From contig NZ_KB849236.1 of NCBI RefSeq assembly GCF_000368045.1, positions 333,463 to 397,462 of the forward strand: DNA of 64,000 nucleotides, written 5' to 3'. This DNA is from Acinetobacter johnsonii CIP 64.6. GTDB taxonomy: Bacteria > Pseudomonadota > Gammaproteobacteria > Pseudomonadales > Moraxellaceae. This document shows positions 43,585-51,868 of the stretch, piece after piece. The notes under the pieces are model-generated. The model ran no database searches and was not told the origin of the DNA. It worked only from the letters and a program-made list of their open reading frames with translations. The translations under genes were made by a program, and so were the position numbers. Position 1 is the first letter of the stretch. Every line of letters begins with the position of its first letter.

Positions 43585-43977
43585 TCAAGCTAGATTTTTT
43601 AAAACTCCACATTGGTCAATTGTACATAAACCATCACAAGTACCTCTTAAATCAGATAGTTGTTCAATAAGCTTTTGTTGCTTGATTATATTTTCTCTGA
43701 TAGCACTGACATGTAAGTCAATTAATTCATTCACATCTGAACAATTTTTCTCAGGTTTGTCTTTATAGGTAAGTAATTGACGAATTTCATTCAAACTCAT
43801 ATTTAAAGTTCGGCAATTCAAAATAAATTTAATTCGCTCAACATAGCCTACATCGTAAAGGCGGTAATTTCCTTCCGTTCTTTCCGGTTCCGGAATTAAA
43901 CCTTCCTTTTCATAAAACCTAATTGTTAATACTGAACATGAGGTTTTTTTAGAGAGTTCACCAATTTTTAAATGCAT
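43585..43977 (-). CDS. cadR: MerR-family Cd(II)/Pb(II)-responsive regulator (CadR-like)
   Basis: About 130 residues. The N-terminal winged helix starts MHLKIGELSKKTSCSVLTIR and FYEKEGLIPEP. A dimerisation helix follows, and metal-binding Cys lie in EKNCSDVNEL and in the C-terminal loop GTCDGLCTIDQCGVL, as in CadR/PbrR. The start at 43977 fits the family; the frame extends 20 codons further through the promoter. It is divergent from the cation exporter and should twist its 19-bp-spaced promoter when Cd, Pb or Zn binds. Confidence 0.88.
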   Translation of the reverse strand: MHLKIGELSKKTSCSVLTIRFYEKEGLIPEPERTEGNYRLYDVGYVERIKFILNCRTLNMSLNEIRQLLTYKDKPEKNCSDVNELIDLHVSAIRENIIKQQKLIEQLSDLRGTCDGLCTIDQCGVLKNLA

Positions 43978-44000
43978 TGAGTTAGTATTTCCAAAGATTC

Positions 44001-44031
44001 TTGACTCTATAGTAACTATAGGGATTCTAAT
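44001..44031 (+). promoter_or_regulatory. MerR-type promoter/operator of the CDF exporter
   Basis: TTGACT (44001-44006) and TCTAAT (44026-44031) are 19 bp apart, the over-long spacer typical of MerR-controlled promoters. The spacer holds the dyad CTATAG-TAA-CTATAG. Confidence 0.8.
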
Positions 44032-44054
44032 ATTCAAAGTTTATAATTTTTTTA

Positions 44055-45347
44055 ATGGGTATAATTATGAGTGGTTGTGGATGTAGTAAAGAAACACCAT
44101 GCGAAGATAAGAAATCTCAACAAGAAAATCATCCATCAATTGCAGAAGCAAACAATTCAAAGAATTGTGATAATACGCTTAGCTGTTGTGGTGAAGAGGA
44201 AGAAAAAAAATCTTCATCTCCTTGCTGTAACACTTCAAACAGTTGTGAAGATACCGCTCAATCCTGTTGTGGTTCTGATCCCAAAGAAAATTTAAGCACT
44301 GAAGACGTTTTAAAAGATTCGCACTACATGAGTGAATACTTAGTTCCCAAAATGGATTGTTCTGCGGAAGAACAGATGGTTCGTATGGCGCTATCTTCAA
44401 TTGATGGTGTTCAAAAACTCATCTTTGATTTACCTAACCGTTCTTTAAAGGTTCTACATAATCAAAAAGATGAAAATATAACCACCAAACTTGAAGCTTT
44501 GGGTTTTGGTGCAAAGCTTGTGAAGACTGAAACTTATATAAGCAATCAACAGGCTAAGCAAACAAGTACCTACACCATTCCTAAAATGGATTGCTCTGCT
44601 GAAGAGCAAATGGTCCGTATGGCTCTTGCAGATATTGAAGCAGTTAAAGGTCTTACTTTTGATCTTCCCAATCGAAAACTGAAAGTCTTCCATAATGAAG
44701 GGATTCAGCAAATTACGGCTAAACTCGAAGGACTGGGTTTTGGGGCGAAACTTGATGAAACACAGCTTTCTTCAGGCGATATACCTAATGAACCTGATCC
44801 TGTGAGACAAGCTAAAGTACTTAAACTGTTATTAGGTATTAATGCTCTACTTTTCTTTATAGAATTCATCAGCGGTATTATTGCTGCGTCTACAGGATTG
44901 ATTGCTGATTCTCTAGATATGTTTGCCGATGCAGCCGTTTATGGTATTGCGCTATATGCCGTCGGAAAAGCTGCGAAATATCAAATAAAAGCAGCCCATT
45001 TCGCAGGTTGGATTCAGTTATTACTTGCTGTTATCGTGATTGTTGATGTCATTAGACGATTCATGTTTGGAAGCGAGCCAGAATCAACGCTCATGATTGT
45101 TATTGGCCTGCTCGCACTTATAGCTAACGTGACATGCTTATATCTTATTTCTGGTCATCGAGAAGATGGCGCACATATGAAAGCCAGTTGGATTTTCTCG
45201 GCGAATGACGTTGTCGTAAATATGGGCGTTATATTTGCCGGTGTACTCGTGGCGTGGACGGGATCAGCTTATCCAGACTTAATCATTGGCATACTGGTTT
45301 CTTTATTCGTACTTAATGGTGCCCGAAAAATTTTGGCTTTGAAGTAA
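44055..45347 (+). CDS. Cys-rich CDF-family cation exporter with tandem HMA-like repeats
   Basis: A 430-residue membrane protein. Residues 1-72 hold 11 Cys, including three CC pairs (44-45, 57-58, 71-72) and CGC, a probable metal-chelating tail. Residues about 95-155 and 173-235 are two similar ferredoxin-like repeats, each with PKMDCSAEEQMVRMAL (single Cys102 and Cys180 instead of the CxxC of HMA domains). Residues about 250-430 are a six-helix cation diffusion facilitator domain with LIADSLDMFADAAVYG and ANDVVVNMGVIFAG, which carry the metal-site Asp. It probably exports Cd or Zn under CadR control. ATG 44067 (MSGCGCSK) is an alternative start. Confidence 0.85.
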   Translation: MGIIMSGCGCSKETPCEDKKSQQENHPSIAEANNSKNCDNTLSCCGEEEEKKSSSPCCNTSNSCEDTAQSCCGSDPKENLSTEDVLKDSHYMSEYLVPKMDCSAEEQMVRMALSSIDGVQKLIFDLPNRSLKVLHNQKDENITTKLEALGFGAKLVKTETYISNQQAKQTSTYTIPKMDCSAEEQMVRMALADIEAVKGLTFDLPNRKLKVFHNEGIQQITAKLEGLGFGAKLDETQLSSGDIPNEPDPVRQAKVLKLLLGINALLFFIEFISGIIAASTGLIADSLDMFADAAVYGIALYAVGKAAKYQIKAAHFAGWIQLLLAVIVIVDVIRRFMFGSEPESTLMIVIGLLALIANVTCLYLISGHREDGAHMKASWIFSANDVVVNMGVIFAGVLVAWTGSAYPDLIIGILVSLFVLNGARKILALK

Positions 45348-45348
45348 G

Positions 45349-46167
45349 GGCACTGTTGCAAATAACCACGAATGGTAAGCTGAAGACTGTTTTAGCTAAA
45401 GGTGCAGCATATGAATCCTTTCCATGGTCGGCATTTTCAGGGCGAAATCATTCTTTGGGCTGTGCGCTGGTATTGTAAATATGGCATTAGCTATCGTGAA
45501 CTGCAGGAAATGCTGGCCGAACGGGGTGTGAATGTTGATCACACGACTATTTACCGTTGGGTTCAACGTTATGCTCCTGAAATAGAAAAACGTTTACGCT
45601 GGTATTGGCGTAATCCTACAGATCTGAGCTCGTGGCATATTGATGAAACCTATGTAAAAGTGAATGGACGATGGTCTTATCTGTATCGTGCAGTCGATCA
45701 ACGTGGCGATACCATTGATTTTTATCTTTCTTCTAGACGTAATACCAAATCAGCATATTGTTTTCTTGGAAAAATTTTAAATAATGTGAAGAAGTGGCAA
45801 ATTCCACAAGTGATCAACACGGATAAAGCACCCACATATGGACGTGCTTTATCACGGTTAAAACGGGAAGGTAAATGTCCGCCAGACCTTGAGCACAGGC
45901 AGATTAAGTATAAAAATAACGTGATTGAATGTGATCATGGCAAGCTAAAGCGGATCATCAGGGCCACATTAGGATTCAAATCTATGAAGACGGCTTATGC
46001 CACAATTAAAGGTATTGAAGTCATACGTGCACTACGTAAAGGACAAGCATCGTCATTTTATTATGGTCAGCCTCAGGGTGAAGTGTGTCTAATCAACAGG
46101 GTTTTCGGTCTCTAAGTACTTTTTAAAGGGAACATCATCGACTCAAATCTCTATTTGCAACAGTGCC
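45349..46167 (+). mobile_element. IS6-family element (IS1006/IS1008-like), copy 2
   Basis: 819 bp, same ends and orientation as copy 1. The left end starts immediately after the TAA of the CDF gene. Flanks GAAGTAAG and TAATTAAA do not form a target duplication, and neither matches the outer flank of copy 1. Confidence 0.92.
45411..46115 (+). CDS. IS6-family transposase, copy 2
   Basis: 234 residues, the same protein as the transposase at 42198, with the DDE residues in WHIDETYVKV, INTDKAPTYG and NNVIECDHGK intact. The two identical copies suggest recent arrival or gene conversion. Confidence 0.93.
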   Translation: MNPFHGRHFQGEIILWAVRWYCKYGISYRELQEMLAERGVNVDHTTIYRWVQRYAPEIEKRLRWYWRNPTDLSSWHIDETYVKVNGRWSYLYRAVDQRGDTIDFYLSSRRNTKSAYCFLGKILNNVKKWQIPQVINTDKAPTYGRALSRLKREGKCPPDLEHRQIKYKNNVIECDHGKLKRIIRATLGFKSMKTAYATIKGIEVIRALRKGQASSFYYGQPQGEVCLINRVFGL

Positions 46168-46367
46168 TAATTAAATCCCTTACAATTCAAATTTTTCAGC
46201 AACGACTTATCTTTGTTAAAATAGTATTAATTTATTTTTTTTAGGACAAACCTTAACAAAATTACAAATTTGTAATTTGGTTGTCATTTAGGTGTATATA
46301 TCTAGGAATTAGTATATGAAGAAATTATTTTTTGGTCCAAGATATGATTAGATTCAATAATATATAT

Positions 46368-46499
46368 ATGAAGATTGTTTTAGTTATTTTTACTATAGTT
46401 TTTTCAACCAGTAGTTTTGCTGATGGGGGACTTCGTTTCTTAGAGAAAAATTTAGAAATAATTAACAATGAAAAAAGCAAAGGGTGTGAAGAGAATTAA
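46368..46499 (+). CDS. Possible small exported peptide
   Basis: 43 codons from ATG 46368 (in-frame ATG also at 46344). MKIVLVIFTIVFSTSSFADG looks like a signal peptide with an AxA-like cleavage site (SFA-D). The mature part would be about 25 charged residues with one Cys (KGCEEN end). It lies in very AT-rich DNA among metal-resistance debris. Not recognised; could be a truncated N-terminus of a longer exported protein. Confidence 0.35.
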   Translation: MKIVLVIFTIVFSTSSFADGGLRFLEKNLEIINNEKSKGCEEN

Positions 46500-46804
46500 T
46501 TCAAAATTATAATGAAGCACATATAACTAGGAAAACTAAAAATTAGTTATTTTTAGTATGGTGTAACTAAGATTAATTAATTTTTTTAAATCGAATGATA
46601 AATATATTTATTGTTTTTAATTTATTCTTTACCATTTTCAAATTTTTAAATAATCCGAAAAGACTATTTTAAACTTTAGGGTTACATATGCTCCTATACA
46701 TAGGCAGGAATAAATATGCAACTTAGTATATTTGCAACAATAGTACTGGAAAGATTCATGTAATAATGCTTAAAACTCTCTAATTAGTTAGGGAGGCATT
46801 GGAA
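46500..46804. other. AT-rich stretch with no gene seen
   Basis: About 305 very AT-rich bases between the small peptide and the czcA remnant. A short palindrome (AACTAAAAATTAGTT near 46530) is the only structure noted. Probably decayed DNA. Confidence 0.3.
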
Positions 46805-46928
46805 TTGGAGAAAGAAGTAAAGTGCCCACTAGCAAATGTGGTTATTGGAGGAATTATCTCATCAACCCTTCTTATGTTGGTTTTATTACCAATATTGTCC
46901 CGGTGGATAAATGAAAAGAAAGCTTCTT
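46805..46928 (+). pseudogene. C-terminal remnant of a CzcA-type RND metal efflux pump
   Basis: About 40 codons read EKEVKCPLANVVIGGIISST, LLMLVLLPILSRWINEKKA and stop. They match the last membrane helix of CzcA/CusA-type pumps ('V.RPLA.VVIGG.ISST.LTL.VLP'). All upstream parts are gone. Confidence 0.7.
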
Positions 46929-47017
46929 GACCAATTATAGTAAGCAATTTTTAGCAGAAATATTGAGGCTTACTCAAGTCTCTCAGCTAATCGTAAATAG
47001 AATAAGGAAACTATTGT

Positions 47018-47154
47018 ATGTCAGAAGATCATTCTCAGAGCCACGCGGCTGTTACTGAAGAGAATAGTAAGAAGCTAATATTTACTGTAGGTTTGACCAC
47101 TACGTTTTAATCGTAGAAATTATAACCGTTTTTATTACTCAAAGTTTAACTTTT
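47018..47154 (+). pseudogene. N-terminal remnant of a CzcD-type CDF transporter
   Basis: It starts MSEDHSQSHAAVTEENSKKL, IFTVGLTTTF and then shifts frame by one missing T to LIVEIITVFITQSLTFV before ending. This is the N-terminus and first helix of CzcD. Its position after the czcA remnant keeps the czcA-czcD order of czc operons. Confidence 0.7.
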
Positions 47155-47334
47155 GTGATTATCTAAAAACACATAGCGGTCGAATGGCCATATTAACTGA
47201 CTTAAAATCAGTCGCATACTTTAATGTAGCGGTTCTGATAGCACAAAAGTTCGCAGCATGAAAACGGAACCGGCATAATTGATTTATAGTGAACCCATAC
47301 ACTAAGCATAATGATTTAGAGGACGATAATCCCA

Positions 47335-47949
47335 ATGAAAAAATTCCTTTTAGGAGCTGTTGCCGCATCTGTTTTGGCCTTTTCAGGCAATGCTATGGCC
47401 AATTTTGTGGCAGGTCAGGACTATCAGGTGGTCGCAAAACCAGTCAAAGTCGAAAAACCGGGCAAAATTGAGGTACGTGAATTCTTCTGGTATGGCTGTG
47501 GTCACTGTTTCACGTTGGAACCGCATATGCAGGACTGGTTGAAAAAATTACCCAAAGATATCCGTTTTGTACGTACACCTGCTGCAATGAACCCGCTTTG
47601 GGAACAGGCTGCACGTGCTTATTATGTTTCAGAAGCCCTGGGTGTGCGTCAAAAAGCACATTTACAGTTATTCCATGATATTCATGACAAGCAGCGTCCA
47701 ATTTTAGAACAGGCACAATTGGCCAAGTTCTATACCCGTTATGGTATTTCTGAAGAGAAATTTAACACGACTTATAAATCATTCCCGATTTCGTCAAAAA
47801 TTGCTCAGGCAAAAAATTTGACTGCTCAATATCAGTTAAGCGGTGTACCAGCGGTGACCGTGAATGGTAAATATATTGTGCAGGGCAATGATGCCAAAGT
47901 AATTCAGGTGGTGAATTACCTGATTGAAAAAGAGCGTAAAGCCAAATAA
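47335..47949 (+). CDS. dsbA: Thiol:disulfide interchange protein DsbA
   Basis: This periplasmic oxidase introduces disulfides into exported proteins. 204 residues with signal peptide 1-22 (LGAVAASVLAFSGNAMA), thioredoxin-like domain with the active site C55-G-H-C58 in FFWYGCGHCF, a helical insert and the cis-Pro loop SGVPAVTVNG. It looks complete, with its own terminator. Its base composition is more like core genome than the neighbours, yet the neighbour on the right is truncated by an IS and the left side is czc debris, so it lies within the island as seen here. Confidence 0.93.
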   Translation: MKKFLLGAVAASVLAFSGNAMANFVAGQDYQVVAKPVKVEKPGKIEVREFFWYGCGHCFTLEPHMQDWLKKLPKDIRFVRTPAAMNPLWEQAARAYYVSEALGVRQKAHLQLFHDIHDKQRPILEQAQLAKFYTRYGISEEKFNTTYKSFPISSKIAQAKNLTAQYQLSGVPAVTVNGKYIVQGNDAKVIQVVNYLIEKERKAK

Positions 47950-47970
47950 GACGCGATTGATTATCTCTAA

Positions 47971-48003
47971 AAAAAACCTGCATCGAATCTGCAGGTTTTT
48001 TTA
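47971..48003. terminator. Terminator after dsbA
   Basis: AAACCTGCA / TGCAGGTTT with an eight-base loop, A run before and T run after; able to act for dsbA and for the convergent truncated gene. Confidence 0.8.
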
Positions 48004-48025
48004 TTTAAACTGGAGGAATGGTTAT

Positions 48026-48155
48026 TTACGTCCTGACTGCCGGATCTGGTGTTTCTATCGGCGGGCGATACCAGTGTAAAATTCCTCGGAATAAGAGCTG
48101 CATCTGCAACACGCTTTGCGCTTTAAAGTCATGGGATTGAATATGAATCGTGGAT
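48026..48155 (-). pseudogene. C-terminal fragment of an unrecognised gene cut by the IS
   Basis: On the minus strand an open frame from the IS edge reads STIHIQSHDFKAQSVLQMQL, LFRGILHWYRPPIETPDPAV, RT and stops (TAA at 48026-48028). It is convergent with dsbA across a shared terminator, as a real gene end would be. The family is not recognised. The 5' part was replaced by the IS903-group element. Confidence 0.45.
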
Positions 48156-49194
48156 GGCTTTGTTGCACAAACCTATCTGTAAAGGGTTTTTCAGCGATAT
48201 AATTTTCAAATGAAGAAGCCTGCACACAAAATCTACCGCACAACCAATTGGCCCGCATATAACCGAGCACTCATGAGTCGCGGAAATATTGCCATTTGGT
48301 TTGATCCTGCTACGCAATGGTATGCTCCGTCCATCGGTAAACAAGGGCGAAATCAAACCTACTCCGACGCAGTCATCCAATGCTGCTTAATGATTAAATC
48401 CTTATTCCGTCTGTCTTTACGTATGATCACTGGCTTTGTGCAAAGTCTGATTAAACTTTGCGGATTAAATTGGATAGCTCCAGATTACACCACGCTTTGT
48501 AGAAGACAAAAGCATATTGATATTGTAATCAGCTACCAAAAAAGTAGCGATGGGCTGCATCTACTCATGGACTCTACAGGCATGAAGTTTCTAGGTGAGG
48601 GCGAATGGAAACGCAAGAAACATGGACCTGAATATCGTCGCCAATGGCGTAAACTTCATATTGGTATAGATGCTAAAACCCTACAAATACGAGCAGTTCA
48701 GCTTACAACCAATAATGTCAGTGATTCACAGGTGCTTGGTGATTTACTTAATCAGATTCCACAAGATGAGCGGATTGACTCTGTTTATACCGATGGAGCT
48801 TATGACACCAAGCAATGCCGTCAGGTCATTGCAGATCGGCAAGCGCATGCGGTGATTCCACCTAGAAAAAATGCGAAACCATGGAAAGATACAAAGAGTA
48901 GCTCGCTAGAGCGAAATGAATTACTTCGAGCAATTAAACGTTTAGGCAGGACACTATGGAAAAAATGGTCAGGCTATCATCGGCGAAGTTTGGTTGAAAC
49001 TAAGATGCATTGCATCAAATTATTAGGAGATAAACTCAGTGCAAGGAGTTTTGATAGCCAAGTCAATGAGATCCATGCACGTGTGGCAGTCCTTAACAGA
49101 TTTACGGAATTAGGTCGACCACTTACCCAAGTTACGCCTTAAATTTGGCTCAATTAGGGGCGCTTTGCATTTCAAATCTTTGTGCAACAAAGCC
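48156..49194 (+). mobile_element. IS5-family (IS903-group) element, intact
   Basis: 1,039 bp with terminal repeats GGCTTTGTTGCACAAA / TTTGTGCAACAAAGCC. The flanking nine bases (ATCGTGGAT and AATGTATAT) do not match, so the usual 9-bp target duplication is missing; this points to a deletion or recombination at one end. A decayed relative is at 35173-36191. Confidence 0.9.
48210..49142 (+). CDS. IS5-family (IS903-group) transposase
   Basis: A 310-residue DDE transposase opening KIYRTTNWPAYNRALMSRGN. Catalytic Asp in LLMDSTGMKF, Asp in SVYTDGAYDTK and Glu in RSLVETKMHCIKLLGD. DDE_Tnp_1-type domain about 90-300. No interruption, so likely functional. Confidence 0.92.
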   Translation: MKKPAHKIYRTTNWPAYNRALMSRGNIAIWFDPATQWYAPSIGKQGRNQTYSDAVIQCCLMIKSLFRLSLRMITGFVQSLIKLCGLNWIAPDYTTLCRRQKHIDIVISYQKSSDGLHLLMDSTGMKFLGEGEWKRKKHGPEYRRQWRKLHIGIDAKTLQIRAVQLTTNNVSDSQVLGDLLNQIPQDERIDSVYTDGAYDTKQCRQVIADRQAHAVIPPRKNAKPWKDTKSSSLERNELLRAIKRLGRTLWKKWSGYHRRSLVETKMHCIKLLGDKLSARSFDSQVNEIHARVAVLNRFTELGRPLTQVTP

Positions 49195-49212
49195 AATGTA
49201 TATAAAAAATGG

Positions 49213-51690
49213 TTAAATAATTGCAAGGGGGGCTTTAAAACGTTTTAATCGTAAAGCATTTCCTAGTACAAATATTGACGAGAGAGCCATTGCACCAGCA
49301 GCAAATACAGGAGAAAGTAGCAGTCCAAATTGCGGATAAAGTACACCTGCTGCAATAGGAATCAGAGCTGCATTGTAAACAAATGCCCAAAATAAATTTT
49401 CACGAATATTGGTTATAGTCGCTTTGCTTAAAGCGATAGCATTTGGCACTCCTTTCAGGTTGCCAGACATCAAAACCACATCAGCAGCTTCAATAGCTAC
49501 GTCTGTACCTGTACCTATTGCTAAACCAATATCTGCTTCTGCAAGTGCAGGGGCATCATTAATGCCATCTCCAACATATGCGAGTTTACCATATTGATTT
49601 TTTAATTTTTTAACGGCCTCTATTTTACCTTCTGGTAAGACTTCTGCAATAACCTCATCAATACCTAGTTTTTTTGCAATCGCTTGAGCTGTATGACGGT
49701 TATCACCTGTAATCATGGCAACCTTTAAACCTAACTGATGTAACGCTTCAATTGCAGCAAATGTTGATTCTTTAATTGGATCTGCTACAGCAATAATGGC
49801 AGCAAGTTTCTGGTCAATCGCAACATAGAGAGGGGTTTTTCCTTCTTCTCCCAAACGATCCGAAAATTGAGAAAAAACATTAGGATTCAAACCTAGTTTT
49901 TCCATATATCGATCTGCACCAATATGAACCAAATGTTCAGACACCGTTGCTTCTATTCCATAGCCCGTGACTGACTTGAAATCAGCAACAGGAGACAGAA
50001 TTAATTCCTTATCTATAGCGGCTTGTACAATTGCTCGAGCAATAGGATGCTCAGACTTTGATTCAACGGCTGCCATAAGTGAAAGTACGGCATTGTATTC
50101 AAACCCTTCTAAGACATGCAGATCGGTTAAAATTGGTTTCCCTTCAGTCAGGGTCCCTGTTTTATCAACAGCAACCACTTTAGTTTCTTTGAGCAGCTGC
50201 AAAGCTTCCCCTTTACGGAATAAAACACCCATTTCAGCACCACGCCCAGTTCCCACCATGATTGATGTAGGCGTTGCAAGTCCCATTGCACAAGGACATG
50301 CAATAATGAGTACCGCAACTGCATTAACTAAGCTAAACGTTAGGGCTGGCTCAGGGCCGAAGATAAACCAAGTAATAAAAGTTAAAAGAGAGAGACCCAT
50401 TACTACAGGTACAAACCACATGGTAATTTTATCAACCAATGCCTGAATAGGCAGCTTGGAACCCTGTGCCTGTTCAACCATTCGGATGATTTGAGAAAGC
50501 ACTGATGAACTACCAACAGAGGTGGCTTTGATATTTAAGCTGCCACTTTGGTTAATTGTTCCTCCTACCACAGTAGAGCCTATCGTTTTTTCAACGGGCA
50601 TAGGCTCGCCAGTAATCATGGATTCATCAATAAAACTTTGGCCGTGAATAACTTCACCATCGACAGGGATACGCTCGCCTGGTCTAATCTCTACAATCGT
50701 TCCTGTTTGAACTTCGGCAATCGGAACTTCTATCACCTGATTATTGAGCTGTATTCTGGCAACTTTAGGCTGCATTCCAACTAGATGTTGAATTGCTAAA
50801 GACGTTCGGCCTTTTGCCTTGGCTTCAAAAAATCTACCTAATAGAATTAAAGTGATAATAACCGCTGCAGCTTCATAATAAACATTGACCGTGCCTTGTG
50901 GCAGGACACTTGGAAAGAAAGTAGCAACCACTGAATAAAGATAAGCAGCCAATGTTCCTACAGCCACCAAGGAATTCATGTCTGGTGCTAAGCGGAATAA
51001 ACTTGGGATGCCCTTTTTGAAGAAGCGTCGGCCTGGAAAAATTAATGCTACTGTGGTCAAGAAAAATTGCATTAACCAGCTATTTTGTTGGCCAATGTTA
51101 TCCATCATAAACGTATGAAAGGCGGGAATCAGGTGTGATCCCATTTCTAAAATAAAAACGGGTAGAGTCAATAAGACTGACAGAATTAAATCTTTTTTAA
51201 GTTTTTCTAATTCAATATTCTTTTTATCTTGAAAGCTTTCCGTAGTTTGATGAACTGACTTTGCTTCAAACCCTGCTTTGGTGACGGCCTGAATTAACGA
51301 GTCACGAGTGACAGATGAGCTTGCCTGAATAGTCGCTTTTTCAGTAGCCAGATTTACATGAGCTGATTCCACACCCTCAACAGATTTTAAGGCCTTTTCT
51401 ACTCGACCTACACAAGAAGCACATGACATACCCTCAATCGTAAGCTCTATTGGTTGCAGCGCTTCCACTTCGTAGCCTGCTTTTTCTACGGCTTTAATTA
51501 AAGTAGCGCGATCAAGTGGTTGATGCGCATAAATGACTGCTTTTTCGGTAGCCAGATTTACATGAGCCGATTCAACACCCTCAACAGATTTTAAAGCTTT
51601 TTCCACACGGCCTACACAAGAAGCACATGTCATCCCCTCAATCTCTAATGTTTCACTGTAGTGTGGCGTATCAGTCATTTCGGTACTCAT
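49213..51690 (-). CDS. copA: Cu(I)-exporting P1B-type ATPase CopA
   Basis: This 825-residue inner-membrane pump removes Cu(I) from the cytoplasm. Two N-terminal HMA domains carry GMTCASC (Cys22, Cys25) and GMSCASC (Cys90, Cys93); their next 29 residues are almost identical, indicating a recent internal duplication. Eight membrane helices follow, with the actuator TGEPMPV, the metal site ACPCAMGLATP, the phosphorylation site DKTGTLTEG, the HP motif SEHPIA and GDGINDAPAL. It lies downstream of copZ on the same strand, 178 bases apart, and ends 19 bases from the IS. Confidence 0.94.
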   Translation of the reverse strand: MSTEMTDTPHYSETLEIEGMTCASCVGRVEKALKSVEGVESAHVNLATEKAVIYAHQPLDRATLIKAVEKAGYEVEALQPIELTIEGMSCASCVGRVEKALKSVEGVESAHVNLATEKATIQASSSVTRDSLIQAVTKAGFEAKSVHQTTESFQDKKNIELEKLKKDLILSVLLTLPVFILEMGSHLIPAFHTFMMDNIGQQNSWLMQFFLTTVALIFPGRRFFKKGIPSLFRLAPDMNSLVAVGTLAAYLYSVVATFFPSVLPQGTVNVYYEAAAVIITLILLGRFFEAKAKGRTSLAIQHLVGMQPKVARIQLNNQVIEVPIAEVQTGTIVEIRPGERIPVDGEVIHGQSFIDESMITGEPMPVEKTIGSTVVGGTINQSGSLNIKATSVGSSSVLSQIIRMVEQAQGSKLPIQALVDKITMWFVPVVMGLSLLTFITWFIFGPEPALTFSLVNAVAVLIIACPCAMGLATPTSIMVGTGRGAEMGVLFRKGEALQLLKETKVVAVDKTGTLTEGKPILTDLHVLEGFEYNAVLSLMAAVESKSEHPIARAIVQAAIDKELILSPVADFKSVTGYGIEATVSEHLVHIGADRYMEKLGLNPNVFSQFSDRLGEEGKTPLYVAIDQKLAAIIAVADPIKESTFAAIEALHQLGLKVAMITGDNRHTAQAIAKKLGIDEVIAEVLPEGKIEAVKKLKNQYGKLAYVGDGINDAPALAEADIGLAIGTGTDVAIEAADVVLMSGNLKGVPNAIALSKATITNIRENLFWAFVYNAALIPIAAGVLYPQFGLLLSPVFAAGAMALSSIFVLGNALRLKRFKAPLAII

Positions 51691-51788
51691 ATACGATCTC
51701 TATCATTTAGATATGCTGAGTTCTATATGCGAAGATCAGCTCGAACCAAGATTAGGGGGAATTCAGGGATTACTTTTATTTCAAGCAA

Positions 51789-51852
51789 GTACAGGTTTTA
51801 TCTGTACGATGAGGAAAATAAGAGAGAGTAAAAGTGGTAAGGAATTCCCACT
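51789..51852. repeat. Hairpins between copZ and copA
   Basis: Two inverted repeats: GTACAG ... CTGTAC (51789-51807) and AGTGG ... CCACT (51833-51852), the latter followed on the minus strand by TTTTAC. They could partly terminate or process the copZ-copA transcript and so favour the chaperone over the pump. Confidence 0.4.
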
Positions 51853-51868
51853 GTTACTCTAACAGAGA

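Noticed and set aside
49967..50446. A 159-codon plus-strand frame inside copA
   Set aside because: It is the antisense shadow of the ATPase core; the opposite strand carries DKTGTL, CPC and other motifs without a break.
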